NCBI GenBank assembly: GCA_002914805.1
Contig: JXTB01000006.1
Location: 2,184,543 to 2,248,542, forward strand
Origin: Parasponia andersonii
Lineage: Eukaryota > Streptophyta > Magnoliopsida > Rosales > Cannabaceae
Direction of reading: 5' to 3'
DNA: 64,000 bases
The notes beneath the pieces are model-generated. The model was not told where the DNA came from and searched no databases. It saw only the letters and a program-made list of their open reading frames with translations. Positions 12,419 to 25,858 of this stretch are shown here, one piece after another (the first letter of the stretch is position 1; every line of letters starts with the position of its first letter). A program made the translations under genes and the position numbers.

Positions 12419-14819
12419 CGATGGTTATTGTTATTTTAGCTGTTGTACGAGGATCAAACGGTTCTAATTAAGTGGATAGTTGACCAACAAACTTTATGGT
12501 AATTAATTAATTTTGAATTTATAAATTTTATTAAATATATTTTTGGATAAGCAACTTCTTTGTGACCTAATGATAATTTTTTAATATATTTTTTATTTAT
12601 TTAAATAGAATCTTAATTTAAGATTCATTCCTTGATTCCTTCTCATTCATATTCCTATTCTATCATTATTAATTGGAATTAATTAAAAAAAAGTTTTATA
12701 TTCCTAAGTCAACCGTTTTAAATACATCAATTACTAAGAAAATATCATTAATATCCGACCATCATAAATTAAAGGAGATAGGAAAATCACAATTTTGCCT
12801 ATACTTTTTTTTGGCAAACAATTTTGTCTCTTTAATTGGGGATCAAAATTATTATTTTTTTCAATTTATTATTTGAAAATAAAATTTTTATGCTTCCTTA
12901 AATAAAATTATTAAATTAATTAATTATGAAAATATATCATTATATTTATTCTATCAATCAGAAATGAAATAAAAATAATGAGTTGATTTATTATTTTTAT
13001 TATCGTATAACAATTTTATTCTTATTTTTTTAGGGATATAATGATTTTATTCGGTTGACAAGATAAATTTTAATATTTTTTTGATTTGTTTGGATTTATT
13101 TCTAACTAAGTTTTGTGTTTTTTTTTTTTCGTTTATTATTCCTTTTTTGTGGCTGTAAGATTAGAATAATCTTGGCATATACTAAATTCTTTCTTTAAAG
13201 TTTGTTTTCATGACGATTCTATTATGATTAAATACAAAGTTACTATAAATATTCATTTACATGGTTCTTCTGTCTAAATATTTTTATTTGGGATGATGTC
13301 CTTAATTATTAATAGAGTTAGCCAAGGATACAGTCCCTCATAGTTAGTTTTGGGGACTGGTCACTCATAATTAATCTCACCATTAAAGGTAGTAATAGAG
13401 AATGAAAAAATATGAGTTAGTTTTTATCCAATAGTTGTAAATAGTCGTGACGCCAAAAATTACAAGCAGCATAGGAGAGTTTTTTATTGTTTTTTTTTTT
13501 TTGAATCGTTAAGGAGGCTGCTGCATTAAAAAAAATATATATTCATCCATAAAAAAGGGGAAATAAAAAACTTCAAATTCTCTCAAAAAAAAAAAACTGT
13601 ACCCCTAAATTCTTCCACAAATTCTTTGACTAAATCTTTAAACAAGTCTACAATAGATCAAATGATTAACCCATTCATTGAAAAAAAACCGGACAAACGA
13701 TAAACAATGAAACCTATGAGATGAATAAATAGTGCACAATTTGGTGATATGATAAAATTATCAACAATATTATTTAATTATGATTTAATATGATCATTAG
13801 TAATTCTTAATAAAAAGTTACTTTTTAGGTTATGTTTATTCTTTCTATAAAAATATTACTCTATTAAGTCTTATTTTGTTACTTAAACAAAGTTCTTATG
13901 TTATTTAAGAAAATACTAATGTTATATATCCTTTATTTTTTATATGGGTGACTAGTCACCCAATTTTATATTGTAGGACTAGAAGAGAAGGAATTTTTTC
14001 CTTGGAATATTGTTATTATATTATAGTAAAAAAAATTCCTGAGAATATAGTTATTATATTATAATAAATAAACACGATCGAAATATTATTGTTACCATTT
14101 TTTTGAAATAAACTTTTTTTCCTTTTGATTTCCTTATTTTATTTATTTATTTTGGGAAGTAGGAATTCGAATTCATGAATCTCTATATTAGGAGGAAATA
14201 TAGTTATTAATAAATAAAACATAGCTAATGATTTTCTTATTTTGATTTGGCTAATAAATAAAGATAAATAAAGATGACTAGGAATAATACGAGGGAATAT
14301 AGTCAATTCTCATGTCTTACACATTTTTCTTATTACTATAATAATAATAATAATTATTATTATTATTTATTTTAGGTGAAGTCTTACACATACTAGCTCA
14401 AAAAAAAATGATTTTATACGTAGAGTACTAAAATAATAATAAACTACTCTTTTCTATTTATATTTTCACATCTTAATTAAAGAAAATTACAATCAGATAA
14501 AAATAGCAACTAATAAAAAATGCGACTCAATTATTATCCATCTTTTTTTCTTTGCACCACTTTTAAAATAGATTCTCTTAAAAACTTTAAAATTGAATTC
14601 TTAACGTCTCATTCTAAAATTAGTCATATCATATTATATTTTATTTTCTTACTCACTAGGCAATTATGAAATTTATCATCCATTTGTCTTCATTATCAAC
14701 TTTGTGCTCAATTTCTTTACAAAAACTCACACCCAAACTCAAGATACTTTGATAACTTTTTTCAATTATAAGAACAAATAGACCAACTTTTTGGATTCAA
14801 AATATTAATATGTTCTTAT
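12419..14819. other. Gene-free AT-rich DNA
   Basis: Very AT-rich with many short simple repeats, for example the ATA/TTA run near 14337-14370. I see no gene, RNA or recognisable element. The ORF at 12673-12876 is low-complexity translation without family features. Confidence 0.55.
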
Positions 14820-14833
14820 TCTAATTTTAAAGA

Positions 14834-15240
14834 AGGTCATATACGCAATATTGTGTCTCCGCGACTAATTCGATCGAAATCGAATAGCAAGTTAATAGAG
14901 TACACTTAATAATTGACCCACATTCACACTTTAGGTTATATAAATTGTATCTACGTGACTACTTCAATTGAGTCGAAAAGTAAATCTCTTAGAGCACACA
15001 TTATAGGTGACAATTGAACTATATTCATAGTTTAGAATTTGTTTTTTTAGCTAGATTGTACATAATTTAGGTCATATGTACAATGTTGTATCTTTGTGAC
15101 TATTTCAATAGAAAATGAAGTGCAAGTCCTTTGACTTAGGGCACATATTATATGTGATAATTGAATAAATCACATTCATACTCTAGGTCATATATATAGT
15201 ATTATGTTTATGCATGATAAATGACCTACTTGGTATGTGA
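14834..15240. repeat. Diverged tandem repeat, about four copies
   Basis: The phrase 'aggtcatata' followed by 'aattgtatctacgtgactac'-like text recurs at about 14834, 14932, 15068 and 15185. Between copies runs text resembling 'gagcacacattataggtgac' and 'cacattcatactctaggt'. Spacings of about 98, 136 and 117 bases indicate an old tandem array with indels. No ORF. Confidence 0.65.
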
Positions 15241-15542
15241 TTCGTGAAAAATAAAAAATATATAAGAAATAAAAATTAGATAATAAAATCTTATTTGAAA
15301 AAAAATATTAAATCAAAATTCAAATTTTTTTTAAAAAATTGTATTTAAATTATAATTTTGTAAAATTTGAATTTGATATTGTTTAAATTAAAGAAAAATT
15401 ATGATGTTTATCTTCTAGAAATAAGCTTTGTAACATGCCCCCAAAAAAGTAAATACCGTTATAAAAAAGAGAAAATTCTAATTCTATAACAAGGAATGTA
15501 AGAGACTTAAGAGGGAAAAAAATGCGAAAAACCGTAAGACTT

Positions 15543-15656
15543 TCAAGGGAAAAAAGAGGGAAAAAAAGGAGAGCAAAAGATCACAATAAGGTGGTTATTC
15601 AAGGAAAAAAAGAGGGAAAAAAAGGAGAGCAAAAGATCACAATAAGATGGTTATGG
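15543..15656. repeat. Tandem duplication of a purine-rich 56-57 base unit
   Basis: Two neighbouring copies of a unit containing 'gagggaaaaaaaggagagc' and 'aaaagatcacaataag' lie at about 15544 and 15600, differing at only a few positions. Recent local duplication in gene-free DNA. Confidence 0.85.
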
Positions 15657-17293
15657 TATGAGGGGTAATTATTAGAAAATTTAAAGAAAATAAAAAATAA
15701 TAAAATAAAAGAAAAAATTTAGGTGGGAAAACGTGAAAGCATACTTTTTCTGAAAAAAAAAATAAAACACAATTTTCAAAACTCAAATTAATTAAATGCG
15801 ACATTTCAAAAATTGAGTGATTAAGGGAAACAAAACTCAGTACATTAATGAATCTCGATTTTCTTTGCTAATAATTTTTGCAAAGAAAAAAAATTGGAAG
15901 CTTCGTAATCAATGCTAAATTATAACAAGTTATTGAACCTGCTATAGCAAGTAATTTTTAAAATTCAGGTTATTATTTGTATTTAATACTTACATAAATT
16001 TTAATGATATTACTATGAAAACCGTAATTATTGAAAACTCGTCCATATATATATATATATTATTTTCTTTTTATTTTATTTTTTTTCCCTTTCACTTTTT
16101 TTTTTCCTCAAATAACACTGCATAAAATTAAGTAAGGACCATAACACCGTATTATTGGTATTATTTTAAAAAATGTAGTATTGGGTGTCTTTTTTCCTTC
16201 TTTGTTGGGTTTTTAAGGGTCTAAGATTCTTCTTACAGAAACACAAGCCCAAAGTATAAAAAAACTAAAAAAATCCCAGATTACTTGATTTTTTTTTTTT
16301 TTTTTTTCAAGTACTTTTAACAAATTCAAATTATTAGGACGTAACATGAGTAGTTACGTATCATGACAGGTTATACGATAGGTAAATATCTCTAGATTTG
16401 TTCGGTTTCATACTAGACATGTTACTGAAATCAAGTTTCAAGATTGCCTAATAGTTTCCATTACTAGACAGGTTATTAGACTGGTTTCCAATTACCACAA
16501 TAAGACTAGTTTCCAACAACCAATCTAGATTTTGGAAACCCAGAGCAAGCCTATTAAATGGATTCGATGACCATAACGAGATTGTTTTCCAATTACCAGA
16601 ATTGTATTTGCTAATAATAATCAATCTACTAACTAGAAGCTAGTATCTAATCAAGTAATTGTCTATTTTACATCTTCTATATGGTATCTAAATCGCTTAC
16701 TAGTTTCCAGTGACCAGAATGGAACTAGCTTGGTGTATTGATTAAATGAAAAAAAAAAAAAAAAAAAAATCCATGTCAAAGTGCACACCGCAAAAGAAAC
16801 AAAAATTGTTTGTTTCCAATTTGTACCCCCCACTGTCCCCCAATCAAAATTTCCAAACGGAAAACATTGAGAACAATTGTTCTACGTTAACAAGAATTTT
16901 TTTTTTTTTTTTTTTGGGCAACTAGAGGTCTTATAGTTTCCAATAATTTACTGGTATGTCCATGTGAACATTATATCTTCTCAAAACACAGAACTCTAAA
17001 CTAATGATAACTTATTTATTTATTTGGTAATAATATGACCTTAACATTTTACATCATATCATTTTGCATCTGTTTCAACTATATCTCATTTTACGTAAAG
17101 TGAGACTAAACCATTTAAGACGTTGTTAAAATGAATGCATCATTATTCGGTGTTAGTTATTGATGTCCTTGTTATTACTCTTATTTATTTTATATACTTA
17201 TAGTTAATTTACTTTCAATGCTTAATCATTTAAATCCATCTATTTCCAAGTAAAAACCAAGGGGAAAAAAAAAAGGAATAATATTCCTCCAAC
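15657..17293. other. Gene-free DNA with a second patch of degenerate repeat
   Basis: No gene is visible. From about 16330 to 16740 the sequence again uses words like 'actagtttccaataacca' and 'gtttccaattaccagaat', as in the block at 11-12.3 kb. There are long A and T runs at about 16288-16308, 16748-16769 and 16898-16915. Confidence 0.55.
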
Positions 17294-17298
17294 TAAAT
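17294..17298. repeat. Target-site duplication, left copy
   Basis: TAAAT immediately outside the left LTR. The corresponding five bases outside the right LTR (27959-27963) are CAAAT. One transition separates them, as expected for an ageing 5-bp Ty3/gypsy duplication. Confidence 0.7.
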
Positions 17299-17939
17299 TA
17301 TTGATGGAGGTTTTATCAACAATAAATTTAGAAAAAATTAAGAGATGTGGCTTGTGCGAATTGAGTTAATAATCAAAGCAAATAAAGAGAGAGGATTTTA
17401 TAGTGGTTCAGCCCCGAAAAAAATGAGCCTACGTCCACTGTTTCTTTGCTATTTTATGGAGAATTACAAGTACTTAAGGTTACAATGTCTCGTCTGGAAA
17501 TTGGAAAACTAAAAAGCAATTGGAATACTCAAAACTTTATCCCTCTTCGGAACATTGAGTCCCCTTTATATAGGTAAAAGTAACCCTATGTCCCTATGAT
17601 CCTCATTGTGTAAACAGGTAACTATACAATCGGGTAACATAAATTAAGTAACAACATAATTGGATAACCACTCAAAACGGGTAACTGGTTGATCATAAAT
17701 AGGAGACTTCTGTTTCCCTTTCCTTGTAGGTTTCCTGTTTGACATAGCATGTATTTGTTTCCCTTTTCTTTCGGGAGAGGTCGCCCATCACCTATACAAT
17801 AAAGGTCGCACATATTTATGCAAAAGAGATTACACGGAGAAGGTCGCATATAACCTAAGCGGAAGAGGTCGCACATATCCAATACGGAGGAGGTCGAACT
17901 TACCCCTTATGTGACCTTAGGATTTTAGACCGCACAACA
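17299..17939 (-). repeat. 3' LTR of the Tat-type element
   Basis: Same length and near-identical sequence to 27318-27958. In element orientation it starts TGTTGTGCGGTC and should end in CA, but the last two bases here read TA, so one end has mutated. It contains a TATA-like box and several 'ggtcgcaca' phrases. The 86-residue ORF beginning MDMCDLF occurs in both LTRs because the LTRs are copies; I do not treat it as a gene. Confidence 0.93.
17564..17572 (-). promoter_or_regulatory. LTR TATA box (3' LTR copy)
   Basis: TATATAAAG on the minus strand. The same box is at the equivalent place in the 5' LTR (27583-27591) and in the related LTR at 63000-63008, always followed by a short GGGG-type tract. 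Confidence 0.7.
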
Positions 17940-17956
17940 ATTGCCCCCCAGCTCCA
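17940..17956 (-). other. Polypurine tract
   Basis: On the minus strand GGAGCTGGGGGGCAAT directly abuts the LTR start TGTTGTG. This is the plus-strand priming site. The same tract with identical spacing precedes the LTR at 62548. Confidence 0.85.
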
Positions 17957-18308
17957 TTAGTTCTTTAGGACAAAATGGAGCTTCCAATTACCGTGCGATC
18001 TTAAAAATATGATGTCATGACCTAAACTTGAAGTCTGAAGAGTCGAAGAGCTGCCAGATTTCAAATCCCATCTCTCAAAATCACGCGTATCTTTTTCCTG
18101 ACGGAACGGAATACGTGTAGCCTTTTCTAAGAAGGAACAGAATTCGAGGAAGTCTAATGATATCAACCGTCTCTCTTTTAAAACCAAATCTTTTCAAATT
18201 TTAAACAATTCTGATTTTTCGGAAAGAATCAAATCCCACGCAATCTCCGCCTTCAGATTTAAAAATTAAACTCCCTGATTTACGGCTGTGATTTAACGGT
18301 ACCTGGAA

Positions 18309-18316
18309 TATAAATA
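18309..18316 (+). promoter_or_regulatory. TATA box of the antisense element ORF
   Basis: TATAAATA on the plus strand lies just inside the 3' LTR. About 500 bases on is the plus-strand ORF, with a pyrimidine-rich leader starting about 30 bases downstream. This suggests the extra ORF has its own promoter pointing against gag-pol. Start site inferred only. Confidence 0.55.
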
Positions 18317-18833
18317 TCAGAAATCAGCCTATTCTTGTTTCATTTTACTGTTTCCATCTCAGAGAATATCGAAACTCCAGAGAACCCTAGAGCGCCGTTT
18401 CATCTTTCAGCTCGCACAAATCACAGCTTCTTCTCTGACGAAGTTCAAATCATCTCAAATCCTCTGCTTCTGAAGAAAGGCCAGTTCATGTCTTCTCTTA
18501 TCTCTTCTATTCTTAAAAAAGTGATTTCAATCTTTAGGAATAAATACTCATCCCACACTGAAGTGAAATGAGAATTTTTTTTTTTTTTGGTTTTTATACT
18601 CCCCTTTTTTTTCAGTCCGTAGTGTAGACTTACTAGATAATAATCAGAAACGAACCTGTGAAAAGAATTTCTAGGGTCTGATACCCTATTTTATTCCCAA
18701 CGAACTGCTCGAACATTTACTGATGAACTGCTCGAACATTTTTATGAATCCATAGACCATTTAAGAATGAGCTTGCTTGCTTAGTACAGTCTTAGGATGA
18801 ATACCCAAAATGCTAGCATAGTGAAAATCCTCG

Positions 18834-21014
18834 ATGTCTGAATCCCTGCGTATTTCTTTTCAGATGTCTAGTAGTGAGGAATTTAGGGAAAGAAATGCTT
18901 TTTCTAGAGAATCTAACTCGAGTGTTAGCTCCATTAATCTCGAAGATTATCTCGAGCCGGAACCCGAGATAGAAATAACAGGGGCCAGACAGAGTAGTTC
19001 TCGAATAGGCAATCTCCCCCAAGATCAGTGGCCCAGACATATAAGGGATGCCCCTGCATTTTCATCTGGCTACCAATACATAGAAGGGAACTGGTCATGT
19101 ACCAATGTACAGACGAGCTGCACATCGAACAAACTCAGAAAAATTACGAGCAGCTATAAGATCGCCATACCCCTTCGTCTACCAATGGAATTTAACCGAC
19201 CACACACTCCCCCACATGGACTCACTTCCTTTTCTGAGGCAGTCCTCAAGTGTGGCGTGCATCTCCTACTCCATCCGTATATAAAATCAATCATTAATTA
19301 CTATGGGGTCGTCCCTTTTCAATTGACCCCTAATACCTATAGATATATGGTAGGTTTGTATATACTGTACCATAAACTAGGTTTAGAAACCCCTTCACCT
19401 GAAGAATTTGCTTGGTTCTACCAAGTAAAATCAAATCCGTCAGATCTCGGCTTCTTCTATGCGAGCAAATGGTCGAATCAAGCAATAAAAACGATCTACG
19501 GGATTCGCAACAACATGGGAAAATGGAAAAATCCATTTTTCTATTTTGACTATGCAGCTAACGGCTTCTTTCAGAATCCCGGTAGGTAGTCTTCCAATTT
19601 ATTGCCTTGTTTCTATATTTATTCTTATACTGATCGCATTCAAATGTCATCGCAGATAATAGGGATCGACCCGGACTCTTCAGGGAACAGCTCGCAAGAG
19701 TATATAAGATCAACGACCTTCCAATTGAGGAATTTAATGGGAAGGTACTAGGCACTTCAAATAACCTGGTCGCTTGCGGTCTGCTTCCGAAGGGTGCCGC
19801 GTTCCCAAATCCCCCAGTTCTCTCGTCCAGGCCTTCGAGCTCGAAGAAGAAGCCAAGGAAGAGGATGGACTTAGGTTCCTCGTCTTCAGAATTAGAAATT
19901 GAAAGGCACCAGCCACACCTCCACGCTCAGAGCCTTCATCTCCAGAGACAGTGTCACCACCAGCTCCTCAACTAGCTCCACAAGAAGAAGGTAATTACAC
20001 GCTCATTCTAATTACCTTTATACTATATTTCCTCGCTCACTAACATGTTCTGTACAGAGATGGTCATTGGTAGCAGCCTACGAGCACCACCTTTAACTCT
20101 CGGGTCCATGGCAAAAACCAAGATACCCGAGAGTACCCCGCCATCAAAAGGGAAGGAGAAGGTCGACTGCTCGAAGAAGAGAAAAGTTGCCTTCAAGGAC
20201 TTCCCAGCGAGCTCGCCCCCTCCACAACCATCTCAGCCAGCGAGCACTCCTGAACCCCCTACCGAGGCTGCCACTTCTTCGGAACCGACCTTGGCAGATA
20301 AAGGTGATGAGCTCTTCGCACTCCTCAACCAATTACCAGACAAGGCTGGTATGAGCGCAGCCTTTATCGATCGCTTCACATTTGAAGAAGGTTGGGAGCG
20401 AATGAAGCGACGTTCTGCCAAGGTCACTTTCAGATCTGCGATGAGGATGCTGGCCAATATAAGCTTTTCTATCTTCTCTTCGTGTATACTCTTTTGGTGT
20501 TAACTTGGAGATTTATATATATATATTTTAGACTACGGCTGCTGATGTCCTGATGCACGATCCGGTTCTCGAATTCTTAGAGAAAGCTGAGAAAGTTGAT
20601 GAGATAACACAAGCGTTCGAGAACTCGGAAAAGGCTCGGGAGGAGGAGAGAACGACCTTCAACTTGGAAAAGTAGCAGATGTTCGAGGACCTGGCCAAGG
20701 AGAAACTCGCCAAGGAGAATCTCGAGGAGAAAGTCAAAGAGCTCGAGAAGGTCATTTCTGAGCATCCGGAGCGTATGAGGGAAGCGACCACTGAGGCGGT
20801 TTACAAAGCTATCGAGGAGTTCAAGGCGACCGAGGTCAAAGAACTCGAAGATAAAGCTAGTGATATCGCCTCGTCGACTATCATCTTTAACATTTTCTGC
20901 GAGCATCCGGATTTTGACTTCTCCATTCTTGGCGAGGATGTGGTCGAACTTGTGCAGAGCTGGAAAGAGGATACGACCAAGGCTGGGGATGACGGCGCGA
21001 GCCCTTCTACATGA
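18834..21014 (+). pseudogene. Extra (antisense) ORF of the Tat element: putative gypsy-type transposon protein (PF04195-like) plus coiled coil
   Basis: Spliced gene on the strand opposite gag-pol, between integrase and the 3' LTR. Exon 1 (18834-about 19583; the ATG at 18864 after 'ttttcag' is the alternative start) has the PF04195-like block with QLTPNTYRYMVGLYIL and FYQVKSNPSDLGFFY. A GT donor near 19580 and an acceptor near 19655 lead to a second exon beginning NRDRPGLFREQL and rich in Ser/Lys. Sequence from 20045 to 20450 is Pro/Ser-rich (KIPESTPPSKGKEKVD). After a third intron, 20532-21014 encodes a long charged coiled coil (LAKEKLAKENLEEKVKELEK) ending in TGA. A TAG at 20673-20675, just before CAG, interrupts the coiled coil and looks like a former CAG codon. 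The function of such ORFs is unknown. Exact splice sites between 19600 and 20100 are uncertain. Confidence 0.75.
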
Positions 21015-21713
21015 ATTTTGTTTTCTTTTTCTTAGAACAATGCGGGCTTTGTCCCCCTTCTTTTTTGTTTATGTATGGACGACTTTTAATAAATATCATT
21101 TTTCCTTATATGCTCCTGCAAAATAATGAAAAGAAACAACAGTAATTTTAACTAAGTAGTCAATCACAAGTGATCGATCAGTATGCTTTTAGCGATTTAA
21201 ATTCGACTAACTTAAAATGAGTTTTAAGCATTAGGATAGGTTAAGTCGCTTAAGAAAATAGTTAATACGAGTGATGCAAACTCTAACTGTATTTCAAAAG
21301 TTCCATGTCAAAATAAAAATAGCAATATATCACTTCGAACAACGAACGTTTTGCTTAGTTACTTTTCTGTTCGAGGAGGGAAATTGCGTAATACGACATG
21401 CTGAGGCATGAAGCGAGGAAAAAATCCTAGGATTTTAAGGAGATTCAGACACGTCGATGATCTGAGATTTAGACACTTCGACGATCTAAAACCATGTCTC
21501 CTCTAAATGGACGTTTGCATAGTCCCTTAGGAAACCAGTAGGAGATAACATTCTGATCCCACTGCCCCCCGAGTTTTATGGTGTCCGAAAACTGCCATAA
21601 AACTATAAATGAAGAATAGCCGAAGTAATAACCGAGTTGAAGTAATAGCCGAAGAAGTATTATTGAATATTAATGAAGAAGATACAATAGGCTGTTGAAG
21701 ATAACATGAAGAT
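21015..21713. other. Spacer between the antisense ORF and pol
   Basis: No coding region is supported. 'aataaa'-type signals just after 21014 could polyadenylate the plus-strand transcript. The two transcription units converge here, so this spacer separates their 3' ends. Confidence 0.5.
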
Positions 21714-24700
21714 TTATTGATAATAACGACGAAGTTGTTCTGCATTCCAGGCATGCTCGACCTTTTGTCTACCAATGCGAGCTAGGTTATATGTCCCAGG
21801 TCGAATGACATTATCAATAACATAAGGTCCTTCCCAAGAAGGGCCAAATACACCAGCACCATGTTCTCTATTATTGGGTAGAACTCATCGAAGGACAAGA
21901 TCTCCAACTTCAAAATGTCTACCTTTGACCTTGGAATTATAATATCGAGCAGTGCGCCATTGGTATGATGCAATTCGGAGCTGAGATTGTTCACGCCGCT
22001 CTTCTAAAAGATCGAGTTCAACTCTCAGCAATACATCATTCTGTTTTTGCTCATAAATAGATCGCCGCAGGGAGCCCGCACCAATTTCAACAGGAATCAT
22101 CACTACATATCCATAAGCCAAGGAGAATGGACTCTCCCCTGTAGTAGTTCGTTGTGTGGTGCGATAAGCCCATAACACTTCTGGAAGTACTTCTGGCCAA
22201 ACTCCTTTATGCTCCTCCAGCTTTGTCTTTATATTTTGCTTGAATATTTTGTTTATTGCTTCGACCTGCCCATTGGTCTGTGGATGAACAACAGCAGAGA
22301 AGCTCTTTTTAATACCCAAGTTATTGCAGAAGTCACAGAACTCGTCACAATCGAATTGTTTTCTATTATCAGAAATTATGGTATGTGGTATACCATAATG
22401 ACAGATTATAGATTTGTAAACGAAATCTATCATTTTTTTCGTGGAGATGGTGCTCAAGGCTTCGGCTTCCGTCCGTTTTGTAAAGTAATTGACTGCGACC
22501 ACCGCATACTTCAAACCACCTCGCGCTAATGGAAGCATCCCAATAATATCAATTCCCCACACAGCAAATGGCCATGGACTAGTCATTGAAGTTAAAGGAA
22601 CATGTGGTTTTCTAGGAATGGTCGCAAATCATTGACATTTATCGCATTTCCTTGCAAATTCTAATGTATCCTTCTTCATAGTTGGCCAAAAGTACCCTTA
22701 TCGAAGAATCTTATTTGCGAGCGCTTGCCCCCCAGAATGATTCCTACGTATTCCTTCGTGAATTTCCCTCATAATATAGTGTGCTTTTTTATCATTGACG
22801 CATAATAATAATAGCGAGCTGAAACTCCTTCGATAAAGTTGCTCATCCTGGATGATATAGCGAGCCGCTTTCATGCGAAGCCGCCTTATATCGTCTTTAT
22901 TTTCAGGGAGATCGCCTTTTTGTATATATCGCATTATGGGGTCCATCCACGATGGTTCCTCATCAACTTGCATAATTACTTGGGGTTCGACCTCGATGCT
23001 TGGTGAGATAAGAAATTCAATGGGAACTACTTTCAACAATTCTGCATCCTTCGTCGAAGCGAGCTTAGCAAGTGCATCTGCCCGGGTGTTTTTAATACGA
23101 GGAAGAAGCTGTATGTCATAAGTGTCGAACGTTAAGAACAACTGCTGCACCTTCTTCAAATAGGCCATCATTCTTTCTCCTCTCACTTGATAATCACTCT
23201 TAACCTGACAGACGACTAGCTGGGAGTCGCTATACACCTCGACTACTTCGACCTTCATTTCCTGTGCGAGCTTTAGCCCAGCTATCAGTGCTTCGTATTT
23301 GGCCTCATTATTCGACGCTGGGAATTTGAAGCGAAACGCATAATGAATATTGTGCCCTTCAGGACTGATTAAAACTATGCCCGCACCTGCTCCATTCTCA
23401 TTCGATGACCCGTCAATATAAAGCTTCCACAACTTTGATGTATCTGAGGCGGGTTTCTCGAGTACTCCCATGGGAAAATTGACGTCGTATATAAATTCTG
23501 CGATAAATCTGCGAGGGCTTGACCCTTTATAGCAGTGCGAGGTTGAAAATTGATGTCAAATTGACTCAACTCAACATCCCACTTAAGCAGCCGTCCTGAC
23601 GTCTCAGGTTTCTGTAAGACCTGTTTCAGCGGGAAATTCGTGAAAACCCGGATAGAGTGAGCATGGAAGTAAGGTCGAAGCTTTCTTGATGCAATGACGA
23701 GTGCCAGCGCCAATTTTTCCATCTCTGAATATCTAGTTTCAGCATCAAGTAACCTTTTACTTACATAATATACAGGTCGCTAAATATTTGTCTCCTCGTG
23801 AATTAATGCGGCACTCGTCGCATACTTAGAAACAGCGAGATATAAGCATAATTCTTCTCCCGGATTTGGTTTCGACAAGAGTGGAGGGGAACCAAAGTGT
23901 TTTTTCAATTCTTGGAATGCCTGTTTGCATTTTTCCGCCCACTCGAACCTTTTTGATCCCTTCAACACCTCAAAGAAAGGTTGACATTTATCGGTTGATC
24001 TGGATACAAACCGACTTAGAGCAGCTACTCTTCCTGCTAGGCTTTGCACATCTCTGGGTTTACGAGGAGATTGCATATCAATCAATGCTTGTATCTTCTG
24101 AGGATTTGCTTCGATCCCTCGCTGGTTAACCATAAAACCCAGAAATTTTCCAGATCCTACTGTGAATGTACACTTCTGGGGATTTAGCTTCATTTGGTAT
24201 CTCCGGAGGATTTTGAACATCTCATCAAGGTGCTTGATGTGATCTTCAGCTTTCTCCGACTTGACTAGCATATCATCGACGTATACCTCCATTGTCTTGC
24301 CAATTTGTTTTGCAAACATCATATTGACAAGACGTTGGTAGGTCGCTCCCGCATTGATAAGTCCGAAGGGCATCTTTTTATAACAGTATAACCCTCGATC
24401 AGTGATGAACGAGGTGTGTTCTTCATCCAGCTCGTACATGGGGATTTGGTTGTATCCTGAATATGCATCCATGAAGCTCAAAAGTTCATACCCCGACGTC
24501 GCATCTACAAGCTGATCAATTCTCGGAAGAGGGAAGCTGTCTTTAGGACACGCCTTGTTGACGGTGAAATCAATACAGGTCCTCCACTTTCCATTAGGTT
24601 TTTTCACCAAGACCGGATTTGCAAGCCAGTCAGGGTAAAAAGACTCTCTTATGAACCCAATTTCGAGCAAATTCTCTACCTCTTCTTTTAATGCGACGTA

Positions 24701-25702
24701 GCGTTCTGGATTCATGGCCCTTCTTTTTTGTCGTACATGCTCTTTTGTCGGATCTATGTTAAGACGGTGGGATATGATCCTTGAATCAATCCCTACCATA
24801 TCCGAATACTGCCATGCGAAGACATCCAAATTAGACTTCAGAAAAGCGATCAATGAAGCTCGCACAGGTCCTTGAACCTCCGTTCCAATCTTCAAAGTCC
24901 TGGAAGACAGATCGAATGATAAATCTTCCAATTCTTCAACGGGTCCAGTTCTGACTTCGTCAATTTCTCGAGGATCGAAGTCTTCACTGGTCGTTTCGAT
25001 TGACGCTTTCACTGACGATTCGACTGGAGTTTTGCTCGCTGCCTCAACTGATGCTTCATCTGCTGCCACGACTGACGCTTTGTCCGACAGGTGGACCATC
25101 ATTGCGCGAGACGTCATATCCTTTGCTGCAAGTTTTAGCGAGTTGTTATAACATGTCCTCGCATCATATTGATTTCCTCGCACCTCGCCTACCCCATGTT
25201 GGGTCGGGAACTTCATTGTTAGATGATAGATCGAGGTGACAGCTCGAAGTTCCCTTAATGTCGATCTTCCTAGCACAGCATTGAAGGCAGATGGGCAATC
25301 TACCACCAAAAACTGGGTCATTATCGATGAAACCCTTGGAAATGTCCCAACACTGACCATCAGTTCAATCATGCCCATAGGCATCAGGCTGTCACCAGTA
25401 AAACCATAGAGTGGAGTGGCAGCAAGCTTCAGGTCGTTCTCATTCAAACCCATCTTTTTGAAGGCGTCGAAGTATAGGATGTCCACAGCACTTCTGTTAT
25501 CGACCAATACTCGCCACAATTGTGTGCTTCCACAGTTAATTTTTATGACCAGCGCGTCATTATGCGGATAATAGACTTCCCTTATATCTTGCTCTGTGAA
25601 GGTAATATCCATTTCCGGTACTCGTTGAAGCTTGCGTGGTTGCTGCTCAAGATGCATGACGTTGGTTAACGGCTGCTGTCGAGCTTCTCGCGCATATCTA
25701 TC
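21714..25702 (-). pseudogene. Decayed pol: protease, reverse transcriptase, two RNase H, integrase
   Basis: Minus strand, continuing from the gap. The protease region has VLVDNRSAVDILY; the expected DNG/DTG triad reads DNR, so the active site is damaged. Reverse transcriptase (about 24900-24000) has YVDDMLVKSEKAEDH with the YVDD catalytic motif. RNase H follows, interrupted by TAG at 23780 and by a 1-base deletion near 23505. The second, archaeal-type RNase H (23470-22950) has YIDGSSNENGAGAG, NNEAKYEAL and YSDSQLVV. Integrase has an H-H-C-C zinc finger ending CDKCQ, then WGIDIIG, SDNRKQFD and NGQVEA as the D-D-E core. Stops interrupt it at 22698, 22629 and 21885. The natural end is TAA at 21714-21716 after EQLRRYYQ. 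Not functional. Confidence 0.92.
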
Positions 25703-25858
25703 NNNNNNNNNNNNNNNNNNNNNNNNNNNNNNNNNNNNNNNNNNNNNNNNNNNNNNNNNNNNNNNNNNNNNNNNNNNNNNNNNNNNNNNNNNNNNNNNNN
25801 NNNNNNNNNNNNNNNNNNNNNNNNNNNNNNNNNNNNNNNNNNNNNNNNNNNNNNNNNN
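25703..25858. other. Assembly gap (156 N) inside gag-pol
   Basis: Unknown bases between the end of gag and the start of protease. The missing part should hold the nucleocapsid zinc knuckle, which is not seen on either side. Confidence 0.98.
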